Counted from the stretch's first letter, positions 47,449 to 57,610 are shown. The stretch: DNA of 64,000 nt from SHWB01 sp050246875 (GCA_050246875.1 JBFWVF010000007.1:248001-312000), one strand, 5' to 3'. Notes: generated from the letters alone by a model not told the origin. Made by a program: numbers and translations.

Positions 47449-48505
47449 CGCCGGCCTCCGGGTCGGCGCGGCCAAGCAGGTCGAACTGCCGACCCGAGGG
47501 TACGGGCAGGCCGAGATGGCGCCAGCCGCCCTCGGCCATGACGCGGCCGCGCGGCGTGCGCGCGACCATGCCCTGCTGGATGAGGAAGGGCTCGACCACG
47601 TCTTCCAGCGTGTCGCGCTCCTCGGCCAGCGCCGCCGCCAGCGTCTCGACGCCGACCGGCCCCCCGGTGAAGCTGTTGGCGAGACAGTCGAGATAGCGCC
47701 GGTCCATCGAGTCGAGGCCCCGCGCGTCGACCTCCAGCCGGCGCAAGGCGTCATCGGCGAAGCCTGCATCGACCTCGTCGACACCGGCGACGGCGGCGAA
47801 GTCGCGCACGCGGCGCAGCAGCCGGCCGGCCACGCGCGGCGTGCCGCGGGCGCGCCGGGCGATCTCGGCCGCGCCGTCGGCGGCGAGCGGCATGTCGAGC
47901 ATCCGCGCGCCGCGATGCACGATCGCCTCCAGTTCGGCCGGGCCGTAGAAGTCGAGGCGAAGCTGGATGCCGAAGCGTTCGCGCAGCGGCGTCGTCAGCA
48001 GGCCGAGCCGCGTCGTCGCGCCGACCAGCGTGAAGCGCGGCAGATCGATACGCACCGAGCGCGCCGCCGGCCCCTCGCCGATGACGAGATCGAGCTGGAA
48101 GTCCTCCATGGCGGGATAGAGCACCTCCTCTACGGCAGGATTGAGGCGGTGAATCTCGTCGATGAACAGGACGTCGCGGGCTTCCAGGTTGGTCAGCACG
48201 GCCGCGAGATCGCCCGCGCGGGTCAGCACCGGCCCCGAGGTGGCGCGGAAATTGACCCCCAGCTCGCGCGAGACGATCTGCGCCAGCGTCGTCTTTCCGA
48301 GGCCTGGCGGGCCGTGCAGCAGGACGTGGTCGATGGCCTCGCCGCGGCCGCGCGCCGCCTCGATGAAGACCTGCAGGTTCTGCCGCACCGCCTGCTGGCC
48401 GACGAACTCGCCGAGGTGGCGCGGCCGCAGCGCGACATCGGCGCCGTCGCCGGGCGCTGCGGCGGCATCGACGAGGCGGTCGTTCGCGGCGCCGGCCCCG
48501 CTCAT
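47441..48505 (-). CDS. ruvB: Holliday junction branch-migration ATPase RuvB
   Basis: A 354-residue AAA+ motor. GPPGLGKTT (Walker A), LFIDEIHRLNP (Walker B) and GATTRLGLLTTPLRERF (sensor 1/arginine finger region) are intact, and the winged helix follows. The ATG overlaps ruvA by four bases. Confidence 0.97.
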   Translation of the reverse strand: MSGAGAANDRLVDAAAAPGDGADVALRPRHLGEFVGQQAVRQNLQVFIEAARGRGEAIDHVLLHGPPGLGKTTLAQIVSRELGVNFRATSGPVLTRAGDLAAVLTNLEARDVLFIDEIHRLNPAVEEVLYPAMEDFQLDLVIGEGPAARSVRIDLPRFTLVGATTRLGLLTTPLRERFGIQLRLDFYGPAELEAIVHRGARMLDMPLAADGAAEIARRARGTPRVAGRLLRRVRDFAAVAGVDEVDAGFADDALRRLEVDARGLDSMDRRYLDCLANSFTGGPVGVETLAAALAEERDTLEDVVEPFLIQQGMVARTPRGRVMAEGGWRHLGLPVPSGRQFDLLGRADPEAGDG

Positions 48506-49122
48506 TTCGCCAGTTCCTTCAGCGCCGCCGGGATCAGCGCCTCGACGGCGGCGTTGGCCGCGAGCGTGCGGCTGGCGCGGCTGACGGCGGCGAAGGCCTC
48601 GGCCCGACCGTAGCCGAGATTGACGAGGGCGGAGATGGCATCGGCGCTGGCGCCGCCCGCCGCTCCGGCAGCGCCGTTGCCGCCTCCGTCGGCGGCCGCG
48701 AGCGCGGCCCCACCACCCAGCGCCGCGACGCGCTCGCGCAGTTCGGCGGCGATGCGGGCGGCCAGGCGCGGCCCGACGCCGTCGGCGCGCGACAGTTGCG
48801 CCTTGTCGCCGGCGAGGATGGCGTTGGCCAGTTCGTCCGGCGACAGCGCCGACAGCACGGCCAGCGCGACACGCGCGCCGACGCCCTGCACCGTCGTCAG
48901 CAGACGGAAGCTTTCGCGCTCGCGCTTGTCGGCGAAGCCGTAGAGATGAGGCAGTTCGTCGCGCTGGCGCATCTCGGTGTGCAGCGTGGCCGTGCCGCCG
49001 ACCGCCGGCAGCTTGCCCAGCGTGCGGCGCGAGCACGACACCATGTAGCCGACGCCGGCGACGTCGAGCACGACGCCGTCCACCGCCACCTCGACAACCT
49101 GCCCGGCGAGCCGCGCGATCAC
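48502..49122 (-). CDS. ruvA: Holliday junction DNA-binding subunit RuvA
   Basis: A 206-residue junction-binding protein: OB-fold domain I (MIARLAGQVVEV, GVGYMVSCS), two helix-hairpin-helix motifs (TVQGVGARVALAVL, ADGVGPRLAARIAAEL) and the C-terminal domain III (ADAISALVNLGYGRAEAF) that docks on RuvB. A Gly/Ala-rich linker precedes domain III. It overlaps ruvC by four bases. Confidence 0.96.
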   Translation of the reverse strand: MIARLAGQVVEVAVDGVVLDVAGVGYMVSCSRRTLGKLPAVGGTATLHTEMRQRDELPHLYGFADKRERESFRLLTTVQGVGARVALAVLSALSPDELANAILAGDKAQLSRADGVGPRLAARIAAELRERVAALGGGAALAAADGGGNGAAGAAGGASADAISALVNLGYGRAEAFAAVSRASRTLAANAAVEALIPAALKELAK

Positions 49123-49613
49123 GCCGTCGCCTCCAGCCGCCGCGCGGTCGCGGCGTGATGGGCGTGGCAGATGGCGACCGCCAGGGCATCGGCGGCGTCC
49201 GGGCCGGCGAGCGTCACGCCGGGCAGCAGGCGGGCGACCATGTGCGCGACCTGCGGCTTGCCGGCGAGGCCGTAGCCGACCAGCGACTTCTTCACCGTGT
49301 TCGCCGGGTACTCGCCGATCGGGATGCCGGCCAGCGCCGGCACCAGCATGACGACGCCGCGCGCCTGCCCGAGCTTGAGCGTCGAGCGGGCATCGACGTT
49401 GACGAAGGTCTCCTCGACCCCCGCCGAATCCGGCCGGTAGGTTTCCACCACCTCGACCAGCCCGGCGTAGAGCAGGGCGAGACGGCCGGCGAGGTCAAGT
49501 GTTTCCGGCACGGCGATGACGCCGTTGGCGACGTGCGACAGGCGATTGCCGACGGCCTCGATGACACCCCATCCGGTCCGGCGCAGTCCGGGATCGAGCC
49601 CGAGCAGCCGCAT
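49119..49613 (-). CDS. ruvC: Holliday junction endonuclease RuvC
   Basis: A 164-residue resolvase. The acidic triad/tetrad is visible: Asp7 in GLDPGLRRTGWG, Glu in VEETFVN, and the two Asp of GPDAADALAVAICHAHH. The order ruvC-ruvA-ruvB with four-base overlaps makes one operon. Confidence 0.97.
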   Translation of the reverse strand: MRLLGLDPGLRRTGWGVIEAVGNRLSHVANGVIAVPETLDLAGRLALLYAGLVEVVETYRPDSAGVEETFVNVDARSTLKLGQARGVVMLVPALAGIPIGEYPANTVKKSLVGYGLAGKPQVAHMVARLLPGVTLAGPDAADALAVAICHAHHAATARRLEATA

Positions 49614-49643
49614 ATGGCCTGTCTCCCGCGCCAGCCCCGGCGA

Positions 49644-50396
49644 TCAGCCGGCGAGCCGCGCCATCACCGCGTCGTCGATCTCGAAATTGGACGACACCGA
49701 CTGCACGTCGTCGCTGTCCTCGAGGGCATCGATCAGCTTCATCAGCGTCGGCGCCGTGTCCTCACCGACATCGACGCGGGTCAGCGGCCGCCACACCAGC
49801 GCCGCCTCGGCCGGCGCGCCGAGCTTCTCCTCGAGTGCCTCGGCGACGGCCGCGAAGTCGTCCGGCCGGCAGACGATCTCGTGGCCGTCGGCGTCGCTCG
49901 CGACATCCTCGGCGCCGGCTTCCAGCGCCGCCTCGAACACGCTCTCGGACGAGCCGGCCTTGGCCGGATAGGTGATCTGGCCGACGCGGTTGAACAGGAA
50001 GGAGACGCTGTTGGTCTCGCCGAGGTTGCCGCCGTACTTGGAGAAAGCCGAACGCACCTCCGATGCGGTGCGGTTGCGGTTGTCGGTCAGCGCCATGACG
50101 ATCAACGCGGTGCCGCCTGGCCCATAGCCCTCGTAGCGCACCTCCTCGTAGCGCGTCGCGTCGTCGCCGGCCCCGGTCGCCTTGGCGATGGCGCGGTCGA
50201 TGCGGTCGCGCGGCATGTTGACGCCGCGCGCGGCGAGGATGGCATTGCGCAGGCGCGGGTTCTGCGCCGGGTCGGGCAGGCCCGACCGCGCGGCGACCTC
50301 GATCTCGCGTGCGTGCTTGGCGAACACCTTGGCGCGCTTGGCATCCTGCGCGCCCTTCCGGTGCATGATGTTCTTGAACTGGGAATGGCCAGCCAT
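49644..50396 (-). CDS. yebC: YebC/PmpR/TACO1 family protein
   Basis: A 250-residue protein of the YebC family, beginning MAGHSQFKNIMHRKGAQDAKRAK. Family members have been described as transcription regulators and, more recently, as ribosome-acting factors that relieve stalling. It lies 30 bp before ruvC, the common bacterial neighbourhood. Confidence 0.95.
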   Translation of the reverse strand: MAGHSQFKNIMHRKGAQDAKRAKVFAKHAREIEVAARSGLPDPAQNPRLRNAILAARGVNMPRDRIDRAIAKATGAGDDATRYEEVRYEGYGPGGTALIVMALTDNRNRTASEVRSAFSKYGGNLGETNSVSFLFNRVGQITYPAKAGSSESVFEAALEAGAEDVASDADGHEIVCRPDDFAAVAEALEEKLGAPAEAALVWRPLTRVDVGEDTAPTLMKLIDALEDSDDVQSVSSNFEIDDAVMARLAG

Positions 50397-50516
50397 GGCC
50401 GTCCTGACCCCAAGATGTGTGGTTGTACGCCGGCCCTTATACCAGATGGCGCGTGCGCCGGGTGAACCGGGCAGACAGCCTTCTCTTAGCGAAAGGCACG
50501 CGTCGCTAACAGCGGA

Positions 50517-51371
50517 TTATGTCGGGAGTCTGGCGGCAATGGCGGCCGGCACCCCGCCCTCCAGCGGCCAGGCCGGCGCGAGGCGCGGCCCGAGGCGCAG
50601 CGGCGCCACACGGCGGGCGAGGCCACTGCGGTCGTCGGTCTCGACATAGACGGCGCACAGCGTCCCCGGCCCGTCGGCCGGCACCAGCCTTTCGCCCGGC
50701 ATCTTGCGGCGAAAGCGCTCGATGGCGAGGTCCTTGCGCAGGCCGATCACCGAATCGTAGTCGCCGCACATGCCGAGGTCGCTGATGTAGCCGGTGCCGC
50801 CGGCCAGTACCTGGGCGTCGGCGGTCGGCACATGGGTATGCGTGCCGACGACGAGGCTCGCCCGCCCGTCGGCGACGAAACCGAGCGACATCTTTTCCGA
50901 GGTGGCCTCGCCATGGACGTCGATGACGATGGCGTCGACATTGGCGCCGAGGCGGTGACTGCCCAGCACGTCCTCGACCGCGCGGAAGGGATCGTCGAGG
51001 GCGTCCATGAACAGCCGGCACATGACGTTCATCACCAGCACGCGCTTGCCGCGCCGGGTCTCGTAGACCCCCCAGCCGTGGCCCGGCGTGCCGGGCGGAA
51101 AATTGGCCGGCCGCAGCAGCTTGCGATCGCCGCCGATGTAGGGAATGACCTCGCGCTGGTCCCAGACATGGTTGCCAGTGGTGATGACATCGGTGCCGGC
51201 CTCGTAGAGCTGGGCGCAGATCTTGTCGGTGATGCCGAAGCCGTGCGCCGCGTTCTCGCCGTTGACGACGACGAAATCGAGCGCCAGCGCCTCGCGCACC
51301 GCCGGCAGCAGGCCGCATACCGCGTCCCGCCCCGAGCGCCCGACGACGTCGCCGCAGACGAGAATTTTCAT
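50517..51371 (-). CDS. YmdB-like metallophosphoesterase (TIGR00282 family)
   Basis: A 284-residue phosphoesterase. CGDVVGRSGRDA, VVNGENAAHGFGIT, GNHVWDQRE and GTHTHVPTAD contribute the di-metal site of the calcineurin-like fold. YmdB in Bacillus hydrolyses cyclic nucleotides and affects biofilm and RNA turnover. The start overlaps the 5-FCL stop by four bases. Confidence 0.92.
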   Translation of the reverse strand: MKILVCGDVVGRSGRDAVCGLLPAVREALALDFVVVNGENAAHGFGITDKICAQLYEAGTDVITTGNHVWDQREVIPYIGGDRKLLRPANFPPGTPGHGWGVYETRRGKRVLVMNVMCRLFMDALDDPFRAVEDVLGSHRLGANVDAIVIDVHGEATSEKMSLGFVADGRASLVVGTHTHVPTADAQVLAGGTGYISDLGMCGDYDSVIGLRKDLAIERFRRKMPGERLVPADGPGTLCAVYVETDDRSGLARRVAPLRLGPRLAPAWPLEGGVPAAIAARLPT

Positions 51372-52006
51372 GCGTTGTCCTTCACGCGCCAGGCGCCGGC
51401 CTCGGTGACGATCCAGTCGAGGCGTTCGTCGCGCGGGCCGACCGGCACGCGCGGCCGCAACTGCCCGGCGAAGCCGACGCCGACGGCGACGATGCGCTTC
51501 CTCGCCCGCAGGCCGCTGATGGTGCGGTCGTAGAAGCCGGCGCCGTAGCCGAGGCGGTTGCCCGCCCGGTCGAAGGCCAGCAGCGGCACCAGCAGCAGGT
51601 CCGGCTCCACCACCGGCGCGTCCTCGGCCGGCACCGGAATGCCCCAGACGCCGGTCGCCATGCGGTCGCCCGGCCGCCAGGCGCGGAAGGTCAGCGGCGT
51701 GCCGCGCTTGCCGGTCACCGGCAGGCAGAGGCGCAGGCCGGCGACGGCGAAATGGCGCAGCAGCGGCGCCGGGTCCAGCTCGCTGTCCATGGCGACATAG
51801 CCCGAGGCGATGCGGCCCGGCACCAGCTCGCCGGCCAGCCCGTCGGAGGACAGGAAGCGGGCCAGCACGCCGGTCGGCGCGGCCATGCCGAGGCCGCTGG
51901 CCAGCGCCGCACGGTCGCGCTTGGCAGCCTCGCGCAGCGCGGCCTTCTCGGCGGCGAGATCGGCTTCCGTCAGGTCGGACACGTGAATTCCGGGTGCCGG
52001 GGGCAA
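51368..52006 (-). CDS. fau: 5-formyltetrahydrofolate cyclo-ligase
   Basis: A 212-residue enzyme that converts 5-formyl-THF to methenyl-THF with ATP. The signature GNRLGYGAGFYDRT and LLLVPLLAFDRAG are intact, and the N-terminal helix has the usual KAALREAAKRDRA. It lies directly after the 6S RNA locus, as fau (ygfA) does in many proteobacteria. Confidence 0.93.
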   Translation of the reverse strand: MPPAPGIHVSDLTEADLAAEKAALREAAKRDRAALASGLGMAAPTGVLARFLSSDGLAGELVPGRIASGYVAMDSELDPAPLLRHFAVAGLRLCLPVTGKRGTPLTFRAWRPGDRMATGVWGIPVPAEDAPVVEPDLLLVPLLAFDRAGNRLGYGAGFYDRTISGLRARKRIVAVGVGFAGQLRPRVPVGPRDERLDWIVTEAGAWRVKDNA

Positions 52007-52010
52007 GGGT

Positions 52011-52174
52011 GGACGGTGCCAAGGTACCGGTGGCGGGGCAAGTCCACCGAGACCTGCTTGCGCAGGTGGGCGCCGTGTGCCCGAGGCCAGAGCCAGAGGC
52101 AGGGACAGCTCCCTAGTGGAACATTAAGGTCCCCGGGACATGGTACCGCCTGCCGCGTGCCCCAGCGACCGTCC
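52011..52174 (-). ncRNA. ssrS: 6S RNA candidate
   Basis: The 178-bp gap between zapA and fau, all on one strand, is the classic 6S RNA site. Here GGACGGT (5' side, 52174-52168) pairs with ACCGTCC (3' side, 52017-52011), and GGTACC at 52142-52147 pairs with GGTACC at 52023-52028, giving a closing stem with an internal loop. An inner hairpin ACCTGC-GCA-AGCAGGT lies between. The resulting RNA is about 164 nt, the usual size. Ends are estimated from the stem. Confidence 0.65.
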
Positions 52175-52184
52175 GGGGCGGAAC

Positions 52185-52529
52185 CTAGGCCGGCTTCCCG
52201 GCGCTGGCAACCGGCGCCGCCTTGCCGCCCTCGAGGCCGGCGGCCAGCGACTCGATGCGGCCGGCGAGGCGATCGAGCCGCCCGGCCATTTCCGTCTGGC
52301 GTTCGCCGCGCTCGGCCTCCAGTGCGTCCTTCATGTCGGACAGCTCGTCGGCGACCAGCAGCCCGGCCATCACCAGCAGGCGCGTGTCGCCGATCTGGCC
52401 GACCTCGCGCACCAGTTCGGCGACGCGGGCATTGAGGTACGACGCGAGCCCGATGAGGTGCTGCTCCTGCCCGTCCTCGCAGGCGATGCGGTAGTCGCGG
52501 CCGTTGATGGTGACGTCGACCTGAGCCAT
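52185..52529 (-). CDS. zapA: Cell division protein ZapA
   Basis: A 114-residue FtsZ-associated protein: VTINGRDYRIACEDGQEQHLIGLASYLNARV is followed by a long helix (RLLVMAGLLVADELSDMKDAL) for dimer formation. It lies 11 bp after a DUF4164 coiled-coil gene, a common alphaproteobacterial pair. Confidence 0.92.
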   Translation of the reverse strand: MAQVDVTINGRDYRIACEDGQEQHLIGLASYLNARVAELVREVGQIGDTRLLVMAGLLVADELSDMKDALEAERGERQTEMAGRLDRLAGRIESLAAGLEGGKAAPVASAGKPA

Positions 52530-52540
52530 GCCGTGCCCCG

Positions 52541-52771
52541 TCAGGCGCCGGAGGCGGCGACGAGCCGCCGCAGCCGGGCGATGGCGGCGTCGAGGCGCGC
52601 GGCGGTTTCCGTGGCGGTGGCGGCCAGCGCCGCCTTGTCGGCGCGCAGCCGCTCCAGCTCGGCGGCGAGGCGCTGACGCTCGCCGGCCGCGCCGGCCTGC
52701 GCCGACGCCGCCCGCTCCAGCCGCGCCAGCGCCGCGTCGAGCCGCTGCCCTGCCTCGTCTATTCCGGCCAT
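52541..52771 (-). CDS. DUF4164-like coiled-coil protein
   Basis: A 76-residue, almost entirely helical protein with heptads (AGQRLDAALARLERA, RLAAELERLRADKAAL). The size, position before zapA and composition fit DUF4164. Possibly a division or cell-cycle accessory, by neighbourhood. Low-complexity Ala content limits confidence. Confidence 0.75.
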   Translation of the reverse strand: MAGIDEAGQRLDAALARLERAASAQAGAAGERQRLAAELERLRADKAALAATATETAARLDAAIARLRRLVAASGA

Positions 52772-52982
52772 TTGCGCGCTGGTCCTGAAGCGATACGTGA
52801 AGTGCGCCGAAAGACTATGCGCGCCCCGGACAGGCGGTCAACCGGCGCGGCTGGGGATAGCCGCCCGGCTGTCACGAGAATCCATTGACGCCTCACGCCC
52901 CCCCATGCGATTTCCGGCCGCCGTCCGGGGGGTGCCGGGCGTGCCTCGCTTCTCGCCCCGCACAGACCTGCCGCCGGAGCCG

Positions 52983-55013
52983 ATGACCAACGCCACGGCC
53001 GCGTCCGCCGCTCACACGTCTTCCCCGGTCGCCCACGCGCAGATGGCCAACGCCATCCGCGCCCTCGCCATGGACGCCGTGCAGGCGGCCAATTCCGGCC
53101 ATCCCGGCGCGCCGATGGGCATGGCCGACCTGGCGACGGTGCTGTTCACCCGCCACATGAAATACGACGCCGCGACGCCCGACTGGGCTGACCGCGACCG
53201 CTTCGTGCTGTCGAACGGCCATGCGTCGATGCTGCTCTACGCGGTGCGCTGGCTCGTGGGCACACCGCGCATGACGCTCGATGACGTCAAGGCGTTCCGT
53301 CAGCTCGGCAGCCACACGCCGGGCCATCCCGAGCACGATCTGGCCCGCGGCATCGAGACCACGACGGGGCCGCTCGGCCAGGGCATCGCCAACGCCGTCG
53401 GCATGGCCATCGCCGAGCGCATGATGGCGGCGAAGTTCGGCGATGGCCTCGTCGACCACACCACCTGGGTGTTCGCCGGCGACGGCTGCCTGATGGAAGG
53501 CATCAGCCACGAAGCGGCCTCGCTCGCCGGCCATCTGCGGCTCGGCAAGCTGATCGTGCTGTTCGACGACAACCGCATCTCGATCGACGGCGCGACCTCG
53601 CTGGCGGTCTCCGACGACCAGCTCGCGCGCTTCGCCAGCTACGGCTGGGACGTCGCGGCCTGCGACGGCCACGATCCCGAGGCGATCGACGCCGCGCTGA
53701 TCGCGGCGAAGGCCAGCGACCGGCCCTCGCTTATCGCCTGCCGCACTGTCATCGGCTACGGCGCGCCCAACAAGCAGGGCACGGCGGCGACGCACGGCGC
53801 GCCGCTGGGCAAGGACGAGATCGCCGCGACGCGCGCGGCGCTCGGCTGGCCGCACGACCCCTTCGTCGTGCCCGACGACGTGCTCGCCGCCTGGCGCGCG
53901 GCCGGCGCCCGCGGCGCAAAGGCGCGGCGCGCCTGGCAGGGCCGCCTGCGCGCGGCCGGCCAGGCGACGGCCGACGAATTCCGCCGCACGGTCGCCGGCA
54001 AGCCGGCGCCGGGCCTCGCCGCCGCGCTCGCCGCGCACAAGGCCAAGCTCGCCGCCGACAAGCCGGCGCTCGCCACCCGCGCCGCCAGCCGCGCCGCGCT
54101 CGCCGCCATCGCGCCGGCGATGCCGGAGCTGGTCGGCGGCTCGGCCGACCTCACCGAGTCGAACCTGACGCACGTCGCCGGCCTCGACCCGGTGAAGGCC
54201 GGCAGCTTCGCCGGCCGCTACGTCTATTTCGGCGTGCGCGAGCACGCCATGGCGGCGGCCATGAACGGCATGGCGCTGCATGGCGGCATGGTGCCCTACG
54301 GCGGCACCTTCCTCGTCTTCACCGACTACTGCCGCCCGTCGATCCGGCTGGCCGCGCTGATGGGCCTGCGCGTGATCTACGTGATGACGCACGACTCGAT
54401 CGGCCTCGGCGAGGACGGCCCGACGCACCAGCCGGTCGAGCACCTCGCCGCGCTGCGCGCCATTCCCGGCCTCGCGGTGTTCCGCCCGGCCGACGCGCTG
54501 GAGACGGCCGAGTGCTGGGAACTGGCGCTGGCGCGCTCCGGCCCGTCGGTCCTCGCGCTGACCCGCCAGGCGGTGCCGGCGCTGCGCGACGACGCCGCCG
54601 CCAACCGGTCGGCCGCCGGCGCCTACCTGCTGGCCGGCGACGCGACGAAGCGCGACGCCACCATCCTCGCCACCGGCTCGGAAGTGTCGCTGGCCATGGC
54701 GGCGCGCGCCGAACTGGCCAAGGACGGCATCGACGCCGCCGTCGTCTCCATGCCGAGCCACGAACTGTTCGCCGCGCTGGGGCCGCGCAAGCGCGCCGCC
54801 ATCCTCGGCCGCGCGCCGCGCATCGCCGTCGAGGCGGCGGTGCCCTTCGGCTGGGCGCGCTGGGGGGTCGACGAGGAGGCCATGATCGCCATGCGCTCCT
54901 TCGGCGCCTCGGGCCCGGCGGGCAAGGTCTACGAGCATTTCGGCATCACCGCCGCGGCGGTGGCCGACGCGGTGCGCAAGCGGGTGCGCCGCCGTACGGG
55001 AAAAGGCGCGTGA
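52983..55013 (+). CDS. tkt: Transketolase
   Basis: A 676-residue TPP enzyme of the pentose phosphate/Calvin routes. SGHPGAPMGMADL, the TPP motif GDGCLMEGISHEAASLAGHLRLGKL, and HDSIGLGEDGPTHQPVEHL are complete. ATG 52983 was chosen because the open frame upstream is Arg/Pro shadow. gap follows 175 bp downstream, with a repeat unit between. Confidence 0.96.
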   Translation: MTNATAASAAHTSSPVAHAQMANAIRALAMDAVQAANSGHPGAPMGMADLATVLFTRHMKYDAATPDWADRDRFVLSNGHASMLLYAVRWLVGTPRMTLDDVKAFRQLGSHTPGHPEHDLARGIETTTGPLGQGIANAVGMAIAERMMAAKFGDGLVDHTTWVFAGDGCLMEGISHEAASLAGHLRLGKLIVLFDDNRISIDGATSLAVSDDQLARFASYGWDVAACDGHDPEAIDAALIAAKASDRPSLIACRTVIGYGAPNKQGTAATHGAPLGKDEIAATRAALGWPHDPFVVPDDVLAAWRAAGARGAKARRAWQGRLRAAGQATADEFRRTVAGKPAPGLAAALAAHKAKLAADKPALATRAASRAALAAIAPAMPELVGGSADLTESNLTHVAGLDPVKAGSFAGRYVYFGVREHAMAAAMNGMALHGGMVPYGGTFLVFTDYCRPSIRLAALMGLRVIYVMTHDSIGLGEDGPTHQPVEHLAALRAIPGLAVFRPADALETAECWELALARSGPSVLALTRQAVPALRDDAAANRSAAGAYLLAGDATKRDATILATGSEVSLAMAARAELAKDGIDAAVVSMPSHELFAALGPRKRAAILGRAPRIAVEAAVPFGWARWGVDEEAMIAMRSFGASGPAGKVYEHFGITAAAVADAVRKRVRRRTGKGA

Positions 55014-55030
55014 CTGGGTAGATCGCGCTG

Positions 55031-55141
55031 CCCCTCCTCACCCAACCTCTCCTCCCAGGGGAGGAGAGGGGCGTGGCGTAACCCTCTCCGCCCCGTGGGG
55101 GGAGAGGGTGGCGAGCGCCAGCGAGCCGGGTGAGGTGGGCC
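55031..55141. repeat. 111-bp composite palindromic repeat, copy 1
   Basis: Two GC hairpins, CCTCTCCTCC/GGAGGAGAGG and ACCCTCTCC/GGAGAGGGT, followed by a tail GCGAGCCGGGTGAGGTGGGC. It fills most of the tkt-gap spacer. An inverted copy with few differences lies at 61919-62029 between fba and thiE. Confidence 0.85.
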
Positions 55142-55188
55142 AGTTCGGTATCGGCTAACGACGTTTCGACAAACGGAGGATACGGGCG

Positions 55189-56199
<1,011 letters not shown>

Positions 56200-56807
56200 C
56201 GCGCCCTGCGCGTCCGGGGTCGACTGCAAGAACCCTCTCCGCCCTCGGGGGCGGAGAGGGCAGGGTGAGGTGGGGGTGTTACCGGCGTACAGGGTGCCAC
56301 GACCGAGTTTGCAGGCGGCGCCCCCACCTCACCCCGCCCTCTCCGCCCCGAGGGGCGGAGAGGGTGATTTGGGAGCGACGCCACCGCCGGGCCTCGTCGT
56401 TCGAGACGCCACCCTGCGGGTGGCGCCTCGGGATGAGGCCCTCTGTGCCCGCCGGCGGCAGCAACGCCGGCTCGTGAACACCGCCGTCACCCACGCTCCT
56501 CACCCTGAGGAGGCGCGCAGCGCCGTCTCGAAGGGCGAGGGGCGTCACCCGCCGGCAGGTATGCCGCGCCCATCCGCCACCGCCGGGCCTCGTCCTTCGA
56601 GACGCCGGGCTTCGCCCGGCTCCTCAGGATGAGGCCCTTGTGCCGATGGGCGGCGGCGATGCGGGCTTGTGAACGCGCAGCGCCGTCTCGAAGGGCGAGG
56701 GGCGTCACCCGAGTTACGGTGACAGTGCGCTTTATTCCCCTGTCGCCGGCTTTGGACTCGGATTGCACCCGACGGTACAATTTAGTGCAGTGTCACCGTA
56801 ATTCTGA
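56200..56807. repeat. Gene-free repeat cluster downstream of gap
   Basis: No gene is visible. From left to right: two inverted copies of the CCCTCTCCGCC palindrome (56231-56272 and 56322-56366), four units built from the motif CTTCGAGACGCC and its reverse complement paired with AGGATGAGG-type ends (56392-56440, 56496-56540, 56588-56634, 56671-56700), then an 88-bp inverted-repeat element (next entry). All are typical dispersed intergenic repeats, not coding. Confidence 0.85.
56714..56801. repeat. REP-like inverted-repeat element, copy 1
   Basis: TTACGGTGACAGTGC (56714-56728) returns in inverted form, one mismatch, at 56787-56801. The interior begins GCTTTATTCCCC. The same element, same orientation, recurs at 57511-57610, so two direct copies flank the AT-rich lipoprotein gene. 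The motif resembles repeats served by REP-associated tyrosine transposases. Confidence 0.8.
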
Positions 56808-57419
56808 TTAATGGATATTAAATGCTGGAATACCCGTCTTCGGACATTCCCTCGGTAGTTTTCCTTCGGACAATTGCCTGTCGACCTGCAATACGAACTC
56901 TTCAAATTTTGGAACCCCAGCCGAGATAGCGATATCTCGACATATTCGCCTATCTTCTCCGGACCGGATGCACGCGACGACTTCGGCACCGTATGGCTGA
57001 AATCGGGGAAAACTCGATAAATAGCTGATGTTTGTTTCATCCAACTCCTCTCTATCAAGTAATATGGTCTGAAAAATGAGTATTTTGTGGTATTCGTATA
57101 AATAACCTAGCGTCTTTTTCTCGGAAAGTGGAGGGGTCCCCAGGTAATCTGGCAGCGGAAAGGTCCCCAGGTAAAATAGCAGCCTTAGATATAACCATGC
57201 TTCGGGGACATCAAGTTTTGCCCACGGCCACGCAATCAGCCACGCAGAAGTGCAGCGGCGCTCTTTCATAAGCGACTGAATTTTAAGTCTATCCGCTGCC
57301 CATATTGAATGGGTTAATGATGACTGACGACATCCACCTAGTATAGGTAAAACAAAGATAAACAGTAGGATTAGTGACGCCGGAATTTTCAAAAAATGAT
57401 TTTTTTTATTTAATCTCAT
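56808..57419 (-). CDS. AT-rich, probably acquired lipoprotein gene of unknown function
   Basis: A 203-residue protein in a DNA stretch of clearly lower GC than anything else in the window, with codons such as TTT, AAA and ATA that the neighbours avoid. The signal peptide (KKNHFLKIPASLILLFIFVLPILGGC) ends in the lipobox LGGC (Cys30). The mature part has Trp- and Leu-rich helices (AWLIAWPWAKLDVPEAWLYLRLLF) and a four-Cys pattern near CIRSGEDRRIC. GGGAAAG precedes the ATG. No family recognised. Base composition and flanking direct repeats indicate transfer. Confidence 0.7.
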   Translation of the reverse strand: MRLNKKNHFLKIPASLILLFIFVLPILGGCRQSSLTHSIWAADRLKIQSLMKERRCTSAWLIAWPWAKLDVPEAWLYLRLLFYLGTFPLPDYLGTPPLSEKKTLGYLYEYHKILIFQTILLDREELDETNISYLSSFPRFQPYGAEVVACIRSGEDRRICRDIAISAGVPKFEEFVLQVDRQLSEGKLPRECPKTGIPAFNIH

Positions 57420-57510
57420 TTATCTTTCCCGCATCTCCTTGTCCCGGTACTGGAATAGCAGCGCCAGCAGGAACTCAATCACCGGCCGTTCGCCAGTAAG
57501 CACCTCGGAA

Positions 57511-57610
57511 TTACGGTGACAAATTACGGGGACAGTGCACTTTATTCCCCCGTCGCTGGCTTCCGGCCGTGCTCTATTGAATGCACTGTCACCGTTATTT
57601 GTCACCGCAA
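57511..57610. repeat. REP-like inverted-repeat element, copy 2
   Basis: A 29-bp imperfect inverted repeat (57511-57539 and 57582-57610) around an interior that matches copy 1 (ACAGTGC, CTTTATTCCCC, GTCGC, GGCTT). A short open frame on the minus strand (57420-57605) is mostly translation of this repeat and is not called as a gene. Confidence 0.8.

Noticed and set aside
52885..52913. TTGACG before tkt as a promoter
   Set aside because: No acceptable -10 box at 16-18 bp; the sequence there is a C run and CGATTT.
57420..57605. 61-codon minus-strand ORF just before the acquired lipoprotein gene
   Set aside because: More than half of it is translation of the REP-like element (for example KCTVPVICHRNS); likely not a gene, though its stop abuts the lipoprotein start.
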